DNA of 38,712 nucleotides from an uncultured Candidatus Poseidoniales archaeon (GCA_905182725.1 CAJJCQ010000082.1:1-38712); one strand, 5' to 3'. Shown: positions 25,956 to 35,704, counted from the first letter of the stretch. Made by a program: numbers and translations. The notes: generated from the letters alone by a model not told the origin.

Positions 25956-26813
25956 ATGTTAAATGAACGATTTTCAAAAACGACGAGCCTGCTGTTAGTT
26001 GCCACCTTCGCCCTTGCTTTCGCAGGAACGGTAAGCGCTGCTGACCCACTTCCAATTGGAACCGATGGATTGCCTGAATTCCTCGAAGGCGATACGCTAG
26101 CTACAATGACTTTCTTCTTGTTCTTTATTGGATACATCTCAATGGGAGCGGCATTCGTTTTCTTCATGAGTGAGCGCGGAAACGTGGCTCCTCAATACCG
26201 TACAACAATGACCATCTCAGCGCTCATTGTCGGTATTGCTGCTTTCCATTACTACTACATGCGTGGTGTTTACGCAGATTTCGGAGTTGTTTCAATCGAG
26301 TATCGTTACATGGATTGGATCATTACCGTCCCGTTGATGGCCCTTAAATTCCCTTCCCTCATCGGAAAGGATGCAATCACTGACACAAAAGTCGCAGGTC
26401 TTGGATTCACAGGAATCTGTTTCACTGGTGCTCTCATCATGGTTGGATTCGGATACGCTGGTGAGGCTGGTTTGATGAACGGATTGGCTGCATTGGTTAT
26501 TGGTGGAGCAGGTTGGGCTATGATTATCGTAGCAACTGGAACCCCATGGACCTCTGGCCTTGGTGTCGACAACAGCAAGATCGCACCTGAACTCATGTGG
26601 AGCGCAAACGCACTTCGCTGGTTCATCGTCGTCGGATGGGTCATCTACCCTCTCGGCTACCTCTTTAGCCCTGAAGTTAATTTGCTCGAAGGTAACCAAG
26701 AAGCTATGGCTGTTGCTTACAATATTGCAGACATCATCAACAAGATCGGTTTCGGTGTTGTTGCATGGATGGGTGCTAAGAAAGCAACCGAAGCCCTTGC
26801 TGCTTCAGAGTGA
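25956..26813 (+). CDS. Proteorhodopsin-type light-driven ion pump (predicted proton pump)
   Basis: FHYYYMRGVYADFG, YRYMDWIITVPLMALKFPSL, Schiff-base Lys in YNIADIINKIGFGVVAWMGAKK; seven helices; signal-like N-terminus. ORF track opens at TTG 25947; ATG at 25956. Confidence 0.95.
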   Translation: MLNERFSKTTSLLLVATFALAFAGTVSAADPLPIGTDGLPEFLEGDTLATMTFFLFFIGYISMGAAFVFFMSERGNVAPQYRTTMTISALIVGIAAFHYYYMRGVYADFGVVSIEYRYMDWIITVPLMALKFPSLIGKDAITDTKVAGLGFTGICFTGALIMVGFGYAGEAGLMNGLAALVIGGAGWAMIIVATGTPWTSGLGVDNSKIAPELMWSANALRWFIVVGWVIYPLGYLFSPEVNLLEGNQEAMAVAYNIADIINKIGFGVVAWMGAKKATEALAASE

Positions 26814-27842
26814 TTTCCGAATCCTCTTGAGTATTGTCTCGAAGTTGACGTGCGGCCACTGCTTCAGCCACAAGGCTGAAACTGGTATCCATGCCAACGT
26901 GTAGAGTAAGACGGCTACTGCAGATGTCTCTAACCCCCATTGGTGGATGGTTTCAAAATCATTCATCAATGAGAGGGGGATAAAGTGGACAAGGTAAATG
27001 GTCAGCGAAATTTGACCTGTGCTGCTGAGAAAAGGCAACTCATACCGTTGTATGAATGTCCAGATCAGCAGCACACCTGTCGTTGCTGCAAGAATGAACG
27101 CTGGATTCGCTGGAAAGAAAGTCAAGTAGGCATCCTCGGTCGGATGTGCCCACAGGGCATTTTCGATGTTTGAATATACGAAAGTGGCAAGGCAAAATAC
27201 CAATCCGGCGATAAGTGCAGATTTGGTGAATCTATTCTGTTGAAGTGTTTGGTTTGGTTCAGAATTTGCCAAGGATATTGTCGCGCCGAGTAAGGCGAAT
27301 ACAATCCAGGGGAAAAGTGGGTATGTGCCGGTGAAAAATAAATTTGAGCCGATCACATATACTGAATCGTCACTCACTCTATCGGACCAGTCACCTACAC
27401 CTTGAATTTCTGGAAATAAAACCTGTATTGTAAAAATCAACGTGGTTGTTATTGCAAGCGGTTGAATATTCAATGCCTTCATTCGAGTGGCAAAGAGCGG
27501 TAAGATGAGGGTTAAAAGACCCATCAAGGAAAGAACACCGGGTGTGAATGGATTGAACAAATGAGGTGAAGTGATGTTCACTAAAATCTGTGCTGTAAAA
27601 AGGAAAAGGGCCTGAAATATTCTTGCTTTCATGGTTAATTGACTACGAACTATACCCCACCCAAACAGAGTCACAAAAAGGGGAGCTGCTAACCCTCCAA
27701 GCCCTGATACAATGTAGGCTAATAACGACATTTGTGTGACTTGAAATGGGTTCCATGTGGCTGCTGCATGGACCATGACCATCAGAAGCACTGCTGCCCC
27801 TCGAAGGCTGTCAATATGGGTGATGTGTTTTGTTTGTGACAT
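26805..27842 (-). CDS. Polytopic membrane protein of the heparan-alpha-glucosaminide N-acetyltransferase-like / acyltransferase type
   Basis: HIDSLRGAAVLLMVMVHAA...GLGGLAAPLFVTLFGWGI followed by multiple helices; ATG at 27842 lies just after purQ ends; the ORF extension to 28034 overlaps purQ. Confidence 0.75.
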   Translation of the reverse strand: MSQTKHITHIDSLRGAAVLLMVMVHAAATWNPFQVTQMSLLAYIVSGLGGLAAPLFVTLFGWGIVRSQLTMKARIFQALFLFTAQILVNITSPHLFNPFTPGVLSLMGLLTLILPLFATRMKALNIQPLAITTTLIFTIQVLFPEIQGVGDWSDRVSDDSVYVIGSNLFFTGTYPLFPWIVFALLGATISLANSEPNQTLQQNRFTKSALIAGLVFCLATFVYSNIENALWAHPTEDAYLTFFPANPAFILAATTGVLLIWTFIQRYELPFLSSTGQISLTIYLVHFIPLSLMNDFETIHQWGLETSAVAVLLYTLAWIPVSALWLKQWPHVNFETILKRIRKSL

Positions 27843-27846
27843 CGTA

Positions 27847-28701
27847 TCATCGGTTCCCCAAGACATATTCCACCGCATTGCGGAATATCTGGAGTCCTTC
27901 TCCTTCCCATTCCCCAAGTGCCTCACTGGTAAGTGGGCCTGGTGCGGTGTTACGTGTATGGTCGGGGTGAAGCCATTTGGCATAGACTGCTTCAGGGTGA
28001 GGCATGAGCCCGAATACCAAACCTGTCGCATCACAAATTCCTGCGATATTCCTCATACTTCCGTTGGGTGAAAGAGGGAATGGGAGTGGTTGGTCTGACA
28101 TGCCTTTACCAACTGGTGTTGACGGGTCAACATAACGTACTGTGAGTTGGTTATTTGCAGCAAGGGCATCAAAGTCTGTTGTAGAGGGCATAACGAATTT
28201 ACCTTCTCCGTGGCGCACTGGGCAGTCAATTCGCTCAATGCCTTTGGTCCAAATGCACGGGCTTTCTGCATCAAACTCAAGGGTAACCCACCGATCTTCG
28301 TATCTTCCAGAATCATTGAGAGTCAAGCTTGCTCTTTGAACGAAATCTGGGAGGGGTGTTTGTGCATTAGGCCCTGGAAGAAGACCCGTTTTAACAAGTA
28401 CTTGGAAGCCGTTACAAATTCCGATGATTGGCTTTCCTGCTGCGACAAACGCGTGCAGTTGTTCTCGAAGTGCAAAACGCATTCTATTGCCCATCAATCG
28501 GCCACTGCCGAGGTGGTCTCCAAAAGAAAACCCACCAGGGACTGCGAGGATTTCGAAGTCGTCAAGACTGCGGTTACCGGAAACGAAATTGTTGACGTGG
28601 ACGCGCTCGGCATCTCCTCCGACCAAATTGAACACCGCTGCGGTTTCATGGTCGCAATTAATACCAAAACCAAACAATACTGCGACTTTAGGTGCGGCCA
28701 T
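27847..28701 (-). CDS. purQ: Phosphoribosylformylglycinamidine synthase subunit PurQ
   Basis: VAVLFGFGINCDHETAAVF, VPGGFSFGDHLGSGRLMGNRM, PIIGICNGFQVLVKTGLLPG, GLMPHPEAV. Start ATG overlaps the PurL stop (TGATG). Confidence 0.95.
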   Translation of the reverse strand: MAAPKVAVLFGFGINCDHETAAVFNLVGGDAERVHVNNFVSGNRSLDDFEILAVPGGFSFGDHLGSGRLMGNRMRFALREQLHAFVAAGKPIIGICNGFQVLVKTGLLPGPNAQTPLPDFVQRASLTLNDSGRYEDRWVTLEFDAESPCIWTKGIERIDCPVRHGEGKFVMPSTTDFDALAANNQLTVRYVDPSTPVGKGMSDQPLPFPLSPNGSMRNIAGICDATGLVFGLMPHPEAVYAKWLHPDHTRNTAPGPLTSEALGEWEGEGLQIFRNAVEYVLGNR

Positions 28702-31700
28702 CAAGCAACACCCCCAGTCATGTCAAGTGTCTTTTGCCACGCCTCGACCATTGAGTTGGTTTTAATGTCAATAAGAATCTCATGGCCGTCTGAAATGGTA
28801 AGGTTTTCTGAGTCAGTAACTGTGCCGAGTATTGTAATCGGGTGGCCTGCCATCCATTTGATGAAATCAGCTTCGTTTTCTGGCTGCACTCCAACTAAAA
28901 ATCGGCCAAGTGATTCGCCCCAAAGGCGAGCCCAAACACTTGCATCGCCCGTGCCATCGATATCGATGTCCGCCCCGACTCTTCCGCCGATGCACATTTC
29001 TGCCGCTGCAACTGCTACGCCGCCTTCTGAACAATCGTGTGCCGTTCGAACGAGTCCGGATTGTATAGCCGTGGAAAGTGCTCGGTATGTTGTGATGTTG
29101 ATTTCTGGATTTGGTAGTAATGGAACCTGGCCTCCGATCCCGTTTGCCTCTCCACTTTCTCGAAGCATGAAGGAAATCTCCGATGCACCTAATTCTTCTT
29201 TTGATACACCAACAAGATACACCTTTTCACCGGGGTTCTTGAAATCACTCGTAGCAGTAAATCGAACATCAGGTTGGTCACCAAAGACTGAATAAAGGAG
29301 GGTTGGGGGAATTGAAATCTTCTTTTCGCCTGTGCCATAATCATTCTTCATCGAATCCTTTCCAGACACACAAGGAAGTCTGTATGCTCTACATACACGT
29401 TCAAGTTCTCGATTTGCTCGAACCAATTGGGCGAGTTTGAATTTACCATCGGGTGTTTTTACCGATTCGATTGAATCCGGCCAGCAAAAGTTGTCTAAAC
29501 CGGCCATTTTGTCAACGTTAATTCCAGCGCATACTGCGTTGCGAACAGCTTCGTCGATCGATGCTGCTGCCATTGCTCCAGCGTCAAGGTCTGAGTATCT
29601 TGGAGCTATTCCGCATGAAATTACCAAACCGTGTGGGTCGCCGTGAATGGGGGCAATGACGCCTGCATCACCTGGGCCATCTCGTTCAACTCCAACGAAT
29701 GGTTTGATCACTGTTTGAGCAATCACTTCATGGTCGTATTGACGAACCCATGATTCTTTAGAAGCAATGTTTGGTTGGGCAAGCATTCGTAAAAGAAGGT
29801 TGGAGTGTCCGGCCTTTTCTGGTAAAGAGATTGTTTCGGGTGTGAAAAGTTCAGGTGTTGGAGTATGCCATTCCGATTCAAGTTGAAGTTGTGGGACTCC
29901 ATCGTGGAGGAATTCAATCGAAAGGTAAGCAACTGTTTCATCTTCGTATTTGACGTGGAACATTCCGGTATTGGTGAAGGTTGCAACTGGTGTTGCTTCG
30001 ACTTCGTGGAGTTGTGCCATTGCGTCAAATGCTGCACAATCTTCTGGTTTGACTGCAATAGTCATGCGCTCTTGGCTCTCTGATACGAGAATTTCCCAAG
30101 CAGATAACCCTGGTTGCTTCAACGGAACTTTGGCGAGATCAATTTCACATCCGTCGGTATAGGTTGCCATTTCTCCAATCGATGAAGAAAGTCCACCGGC
30201 CCCGTTATCTGTGATGCATGAAATCAATCCTGCATCTCTTGCTTCAAGAACCATGTCAAGCATTTTCTTTTGTGTAATTGGGTCCCCAATCTGTACTGCG
30301 CTCGAAGGTGACTCTTCTGTGAGTTCGAGAGAAGAGAATGTTGCGCCATGGATGCCGTCGTAGCCAACTCTGCCTCCGACCATGTAGACGATGTCGCCTG
30401 CAGTTGGTGTCTTGATATGGGATTCTCGGCCATCGGGGAGTTTTCTTGGCATAATTCCAACCGTGCCGCAATAGACGAGGGGTTTTCCAATATATCGGTC
30501 GTCAAAGACGATTGCGCCATTCACTGTTGGGATACCGGATTCGTTTCCACCGACACGTACCCCTGCATGAACGCCTCGGAAAACGCGTGAAGGGTGGAAG
30601 AGATTGTCTGGTAATTCTCCTTCCCAATTTGGAGGTCCGAAGCAAAACACATCTGTGTTTGCAATTGGTCGGGCGCCAAGTCCGGTCCCGAGGATATCGC
30701 GGTTCACACCTACAATACCCGTCATCGCCCCACCATAGGGGTCAAGGGCTGAGGGAGAATTGTGAGTTTCTGCTTTCATACATACGCTCCAATCGTCATT
30801 CCAAGCGATGACGCCAGAATTATCATGGAATACTGAAAGAAGCCAATCAACTTCCTTTTGCATATCATGGGTTGGTTTCATGATGTGGGTTTTGAAAATT
30901 GAATCGATAAACGAGTCCTCTCCGGTCTCCGGGTCGATGTGGTGTATTTTTGATGCGAATATTTTGTGTTTACAGTGCTCGCTCCATGTTTGAGCAAGGC
31001 ATTCGAGTTCGACATCCGTTGGGGCATCGGTGACAATACCTACTGCTGCACGAGATTGGTGAATGGCCTCATCGCGGTAATGGGATTGAATGGTTTGCAT
31101 TTCTTCAAGATTCAAAGCAAGAAGGCCCGTTTCAGAAAGGGAGAGGAGTTCTTCATCGGAAATTTCGAGATCCATTCTTTGAGGTGGGGTAAGCGTTTGC
31201 GGGGGCTTTTCAGGATAATCGATTGCCGGCCACTGGGCGTTTAAACATCCTGTCTCATCTGCAGTGACGGCACGCTGAATGAGATTGTTGTGGAGTGTAG
31301 AGGCGAGCCACTCGGTAGTTACGCCTACGGGTAAACCGAAAAAGACATACGTATGGTAGGTTGATATTGATGCATCAATTTGGTGGTCGTGGTGTGGAAA
31401 GATTGTTTTGAATCCATCAAAGGCTGCACTGCCTGGATTATCGGTTACGCCTGGTTTGAATCCAATGGTGATTGCTGCATCAGGAGTGGTTGGGAAATGT
31501 TCAGGAGAAGAAAGGAACAGTGTATCTGTAAGAACGTCCTCAATAATTGGGTCAGAAAAAAGATCGTTCACGCGTTCTGCAATTTCGGGCTTGCTAATGT
31601 TTGATTTAATCAAAAAGCCGTTGATTGAACGGACTTCTTCCACCTTGATATTGTGGTCCGCCATCAATTGACGACGGACAACATCGCCGCGTACGTCTCG

Positions 31701-31748
31701 CATTCCTTCGCCTTGTTTCGGTGTCACTTCTATTCGTGTTACAGCCAT
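28701..31748 (-). CDS. purL: Phosphoribosylformylglycinamidine synthase PurL with PurS-like N-terminal region
   Basis: AQTWSEHCKHKIFASKI, MKAETHNSPSALDPYGGAMTGIVGVNRD, DNGAGGLSSSIGEMA, LPCVSGKDSMKNDY, HDCSEGGVAVAAAEM; N-terminus MAVTRIEVTPKQGEGMRDVRGDVV is PurS-like. Confidence 0.95.
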   Translation of the reverse strand: MAVTRIEVTPKQGEGMRDVRGDVVRRQLMADHNIKVEEVRSINGFLIKSNISKPEIAERVNDLFSDPIIEDVLTDTLFLSSPEHFPTTPDAAITIGFKPGVTDNPGSAAFDGFKTIFPHHDHQIDASISTYHTYVFFGLPVGVTTEWLASTLHNNLIQRAVTADETGCLNAQWPAIDYPEKPPQTLTPPQRMDLEISDEELLSLSETGLLALNLEEMQTIQSHYRDEAIHQSRAAVGIVTDAPTDVELECLAQTWSEHCKHKIFASKIHHIDPETGEDSFIDSIFKTHIMKPTHDMQKEVDWLLSVFHDNSGVIAWNDDWSVCMKAETHNSPSALDPYGGAMTGIVGVNRDILGTGLGARPIANTDVFCFGPPNWEGELPDNLFHPSRVFRGVHAGVRVGGNESGIPTVNGAIVFDDRYIGKPLVYCGTVGIMPRKLPDGRESHIKTPTAGDIVYMVGGRVGYDGIHGATFSSLELTEESPSSAVQIGDPITQKKMLDMVLEARDAGLISCITDNGAGGLSSSIGEMATYTDGCEIDLAKVPLKQPGLSAWEILVSESQERMTIAVKPEDCAAFDAMAQLHEVEATPVATFTNTGMFHVKYEDETVAYLSIEFLHDGVPQLQLESEWHTPTPELFTPETISLPEKAGHSNLLLRMLAQPNIASKESWVRQYDHEVIAQTVIKPFVGVERDGPGDAGVIAPIHGDPHGLVISCGIAPRYSDLDAGAMAAASIDEAVRNAVCAGINVDKMAGLDNFCWPDSIESVKTPDGKFKLAQLVRANRELERVCRAYRLPCVSGKDSMKNDYGTGEKKISIPPTLLYSVFGDQPDVRFTATSDFKNPGEKVYLVGVSKEELGASEISFMLRESGEANGIGGQVPLLPNPEINITTYRALSTAIQSGLVRTAHDCSEGGVAVAAAEMCIGGRVGADIDIDGTGDASVWARLWGESLGRFLVGVQPENEADFIKWMAGHPITILGTVTDSENLTISDGHEILIDIKTNSMVEAWQKTLDMTGGVA

Positions 31749-31819
31749 GGAAGTACACCCGCCCCCTATGGGGGCGTATAGAACGCCGTTGACTACGCTC
31801 TTTGAACAATACGGAAGGT

Positions 31820-34792
31820 TCAACTGAGAAGTTTGGCCAAATATTGCCCTGTAAAGCTCTCTGGATTTGCCGCAACATCCTCTGGGGTTCCCTGTGCGAG
31901 TATCATTCCACCGCGCTCTCCGCCCTCTGGTCCAAGGTCAATGACCCAATCTGCGGATTTGATAACATCGAGGTGGTGTTCGATGACAATTACACTGTGC
32001 CCCTTCGCCCTTAACTCCAAAAGAACATTGATCAGTAATTCAACATCTGAAAAGGAAAGGCCTGTAGTTGGCTCGTCGAGAATATAGACGGTGTGCTTGT
32101 TTGGTGGGCGGCGTAATTCGCTTGCGAGTTTGACCCTTTGTGCTTCTCCGCCAGAGAGTGTTGTTGCTGGTTGGCCGAGTCGAACATAAGAGAGGCCGAC
32201 TGCTCGAAGTGTGTCAAGGGTTCTGAAAATCTTGCGATGGTTTTCGAAAAAGGTAACTGCTTCGCCGATTGGCATCTGAAGTATATCGTTGATGTTCTTT
32301 CCTTTCCAGGTGACTTCCAAGCATTCTCGTGTATATCGAAGGCCTTGACAAACATCGCATGTAATCCAAACATCGGGTAAGAAATTCATTTCTAGTTTTA
32401 TTGAGCCAGCGCCTTTGCATGATTCGCAACGCCCGCCTTTCACGTTGAAACTGAAGTGGCCGGGTGTATAACCGCGCTCTTTCGCAAGGGTTGTTTTTGA
32501 AAAGAGAATGCGAATTTCATCGAACACTTTAGTGTATGTTGCAGGATTTGAACGCGGTGTTCGTCCGATGGGTGATTGGTCGATGATGATGGCTTTATCG
32601 ACGTGCTCAAGACCCTTCATGCTTGTGTGCTTTCCAGCAATCGTGTCGGCATTATGGAGGTGGCGTTGTAGGGCAGGTGCTAGAATCCCAGAAACCAATG
32701 ATGACTTTCCTGAACCAGAAACTCCGGTAACTGCAGTCATACAACCAATTGGAATTTTCGCATGGATGGATTGGAGGTTGTTGTGTTGAGCGCCTTTAAT
32801 TGAAATCCATTTTTTGCTCGGCTTTCTTCGCTCTTCAGGGGTTGCGATTGAGCGCCTTCCACTCAAAAATGCACCCGTAACAGAATCTTTGGCTTTCATT
32901 GCAACCTCAGGTGGGCCGTTTGCAACAACCATTCCACCTTCTAATCCAGCACCAGGCCCCAAGTCACACAGCCAATCGGCTTGGCGGAGGGTGTCCTCAT
33001 CGTGTTCGACAACAATGAGGGTGTTGCCAAGATCGCTGAGTTCGCGTAGTGTTGCAAGGAGTCGCGCGTTATCTCGTTGGTGAAGGCCAATCGATGGTTC
33101 ATCAAGCACATACATGACCCCAGTAAGTCTGCTACCGATTTGTGTGGCAAGTCGTATACGTTGGCTTTCACCTCCAGAAAGCGTGTTGGCTTTACGGTCG
33201 AGTGTGAGGTAATCAAGTCCGACGCTGTCAAGGAAACCGAGTCGGTTTTCGATTTCTTTGAGAATATCTTTGCCGATGAACAGGCTGCGTTCGTCAAGAA
33301 CTTCGAGAACATCGGCGAAATTTTCAGGGGCGCCTTCACCGTTTGGTTGCCATGCACGAATCAATGCGAGGGAGTCGTGTACTGAGCAACGGCTAACTTC
33401 GGGCAAACGTATGCCGCCAACAGATACGTAGCGAGCTGCTGCATTGAGTTTCTCTCCACCACATTCAGAGCAATCGAGGTCGGTCATGCAACTGATGAGT
33501 CTGCTGCGGGTTCGCTCGGAAGTTGTTTCTGTGTAGGTCTTCTGTAAGCGAGCGATGATGCCTTCCCATGGGCGGTTCATCTTGTAAACTGAACCATTGT
33601 CAGATTCGAAATGGAAGTTGATAATGGTTGAACCAGAGCCGTTGAGGAGGATATCTTTGTCGTCATCGTCGAGTAATTCAAAGGGAGTGTTTCTTGAAAT
33701 TCCATAATGTTGTGATACCTGTTCGAGCAATCGGCGATACCAAGAGGGGGACATTGATTGGCGCCATGGGCGTACACATCCATTGGAAACGGTGAGGGTT
33801 CCGTCGATGATGAGTTCGACATTGAATTGGCGCTCAACACCCAGTCCTTGGCACACACTGCATGCGCCTAAGGGTGAGTTGAATGAGAAAACACGCGGTG
33901 AAAGTTCAGGCATAAACGCGCCGTGGTCTGGGCAGGCAAAATCTTCCGACCAAGCGACTGTCTCGCCAACTTTGGTGAAATGAGATCGTGTTCCTTCAGA
34001 GAGTTTTTCACCTTCAGCAGGGGCTTCCATGCTTTCGATAGCGACGGTTCCTCCTCCCAATTTTAGTGCGCCTTCAACGGACTCAGTAAGGCGTTGTCGT
34101 CGGTCTTTTGTGCAGCGAAGGCGGTCGACTCTCACATCGATGTCGTGCCGGAAATTTTTGTCTAATTCTGGGGGTTTTTCAAATCCAACTTCGTGTCCAT
34201 TGACCTTACCATGGAGATAGCCTTGTTCGACAAGTTGCCGGAAAAGGTCGGCATGTGTGCCCTTACGGGCCCGAACTGCAGGGGCCCAGAGAATAATGGC
34301 ATGGCCTTCTGTATTCCATATGATGTCATCGACAATTTCTTGCACGGTTCGCCGAGCAACTTCTCTGCCGCAAGTTGGACAGTGCGGCTTACCTATTCGC
34401 GCCCATAACAAACGAAAGTAATCTTGGATTTCGGTAACGGTTGCTACCGTCGACCTCGGGTTGTGTGAACCTTGTTTTTGGTCGATGGAAATTGCTGGTG
34501 AAAGGCCTTCAATGCCATCGCAATCGGCTTTCTTCATCTGACCAATAAATTGACGAGCGTATGAGGAAAGGCTCTCCACATAACGTCGTTGTCCTTCAGC
34601 ATAGAGGGTGTCGAAAGCGAGGCTTGATTTCCCAGAACCCGATACACCAGATATTACAACGAATTTTCCCCGTGGAAGTTGTACAGTGATGTCTTTGAGG
34701 TTGTGGGTGCGGGCACCGCGAACCTCTATCCACCCATGATCGAGACCCTCATTCACCATGCTATCATCCTGTTGCGCTCGTCGATGGTTCAA
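31820..34792 (-). CDS. uvrA: Excinuclease ABC subunit A
   Basis: ISGVSGSGKSSLAFDTLYAEGQRRYVESLSSYARQF, Zn motifs, TLSGGESQRIRLATQIGS, YVLDEPSIGLHQRDN, TGVSGSGKSSLV, TLSGGEAQRVKLASEL. ATG 34759 (MVNEGLDHG) is an alternative start. Confidence 0.98.
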   Translation of the reverse strand: MNHRRAQQDDSMVNEGLDHGWIEVRGARTHNLKDITVQLPRGKFVVISGVSGSGKSSLAFDTLYAEGQRRYVESLSSYARQFIGQMKKADCDGIEGLSPAISIDQKQGSHNPRSTVATVTEIQDYFRLLWARIGKPHCPTCGREVARRTVQEIVDDIIWNTEGHAIILWAPAVRARKGTHADLFRQLVEQGYLHGKVNGHEVGFEKPPELDKNFRHDIDVRVDRLRCTKDRRQRLTESVEGALKLGGGTVAIESMEAPAEGEKLSEGTRSHFTKVGETVAWSEDFACPDHGAFMPELSPRVFSFNSPLGACSVCQGLGVERQFNVELIIDGTLTVSNGCVRPWRQSMSPSWYRRLLEQVSQHYGISRNTPFELLDDDDKDILLNGSGSTIINFHFESDNGSVYKMNRPWEGIIARLQKTYTETTSERTRSRLISCMTDLDCSECGGEKLNAAARYVSVGGIRLPEVSRCSVHDSLALIRAWQPNGEGAPENFADVLEVLDERSLFIGKDILKEIENRLGFLDSVGLDYLTLDRKANTLSGGESQRIRLATQIGSRLTGVMYVLDEPSIGLHQRDNARLLATLRELSDLGNTLIVVEHDEDTLRQADWLCDLGPGAGLEGGMVVANGPPEVAMKAKDSVTGAFLSGRRSIATPEERRKPSKKWISIKGAQHNNLQSIHAKIPIGCMTAVTGVSGSGKSSLVSGILAPALQRHLHNADTIAGKHTSMKGLEHVDKAIIIDQSPIGRTPRSNPATYTKVFDEIRILFSKTTLAKERGYTPGHFSFNVKGGRCESCKGAGSIKLEMNFLPDVWITCDVCQGLRYTRECLEVTWKGKNINDILQMPIGEAVTFFENHRKIFRTLDTLRAVGLSYVRLGQPATTLSGGEAQRVKLASELRRPPNKHTVYILDEPTTGLSFSDVELLINVLLELRAKGHSVIVIEHHLDVIKSADWVIDLGPEGGERGGMILAQGTPEDVAANPESFTGQYLAKLLS

Positions 34793-34825
34793 GAAGTCTC
34801 GGAATTGGTTGGGTCATGTGTATTC

Positions 34826-35695
34826 TTATTGAAACGGTATATCTGATGCGAATCGCACCGGTTCGTCGGTTTCTGGATGAAGGAATTCGAGAGCTGAGGC
34901 GTGGAGGCATACTCGGTTGAAAGCATTGGATTCTGCTCCGTGTAATTCATCACCAACGACAGGACACCCAAGAGACCGCATTGCCATCCGTATTTGGTGA
35001 CGGCGGCCTGTTTCGATGGTGATTTGGATCAGTGAGGTGTGATTATCTGTATCTGTAACTTCCCAGTGAGTAATGGCTTCTTTTGAACCGTGGAATGTTG
35101 ATTTCACACGCTTAACAAAGAGGTTCTTGTCCTCAACGAGCCATTCTTTTGCAGTTCCTTTCATTTCCTTTGGTCTGCCTTCAATCAAAGCGTGGTATGT
35201 GCGGTGAACGGCGCGGTCGGCGAATTGTGATTGGATGTATTCTTTGTGCCGTTGATGAAGGGCGAAAACCATCACACCAGATGTATCTCGATCAAGGCGG
35301 TGAACGATATAACACCAGTTTTTCTCGTCTTTTTGTCGAACATAGTCAACACATCTGCCGTGTAAAGTATCAATTTCCATTTTATCGGTGGCAATTGAAA
35401 GAAGCCCCGCTGGCTTTTCAACCACAAGTATTGCTTCATCTTCCCAGAGAACCTTCAGGTCAATTTTCTTCTGTTTTACAGCTGGTGGAGGTGTTATTTC
35501 ATGCGCTTTAACGCGGCTCATCAATTCAATTACCATGCCTTCTGTGATTTCGAATTTCGCTTTATGCTCAACCGTTCCGTCAACTTGTATCCGGCCTTCT
35601 GTCAACATTTGTCGTAGTTTAGTACGCGAGGTATTATCCATAAAACCGCCGAGTATGTCGAGTAAAGTTCCTGTTTTTTCTGCTATAAATTTCAT
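34826..35695 (-). CDS. RluA-family pseudouridine synthase with S4 domain
   Basis: S4: RTKLRQMLTEGRIQVDGTVEHKAKFEITEGMVIEL; catalytic IVHRLDRDTSGVMVFAL; TGRRHQIRMAMRSLGCPVVGDELHG. GGTGA SD before ATG 35695; ORF track opens at GTG 35704. Confidence 0.93.
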   Translation of the reverse strand: MKFIAEKTGTLLDILGGFMDNTSRTKLRQMLTEGRIQVDGTVEHKAKFEITEGMVIELMSRVKAHEITPPPAVKQKKIDLKVLWEDEAILVVEKPAGLLSIATDKMEIDTLHGRCVDYVRQKDEKNWCYIVHRLDRDTSGVMVFALHQRHKEYIQSQFADRAVHRTYHALIEGRPKEMKGTAKEWLVEDKNLFVKRVKSTFHGSKEAITHWEVTDTDNHTSLIQITIETGRRHQIRMAMRSLGCPVVGDELHGAESNAFNRVCLHASALEFLHPETDEPVRFASDIPFQ

Positions 35696-35704
35696 ATGAT
35701 TCAC

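Noticed and set aside
28147-29295. 382-aa plus-strand ORF
   Set aside because: Lies antisense to purQ/purL, which have strong family motifs; low-complexity translation with no recognisable domain.
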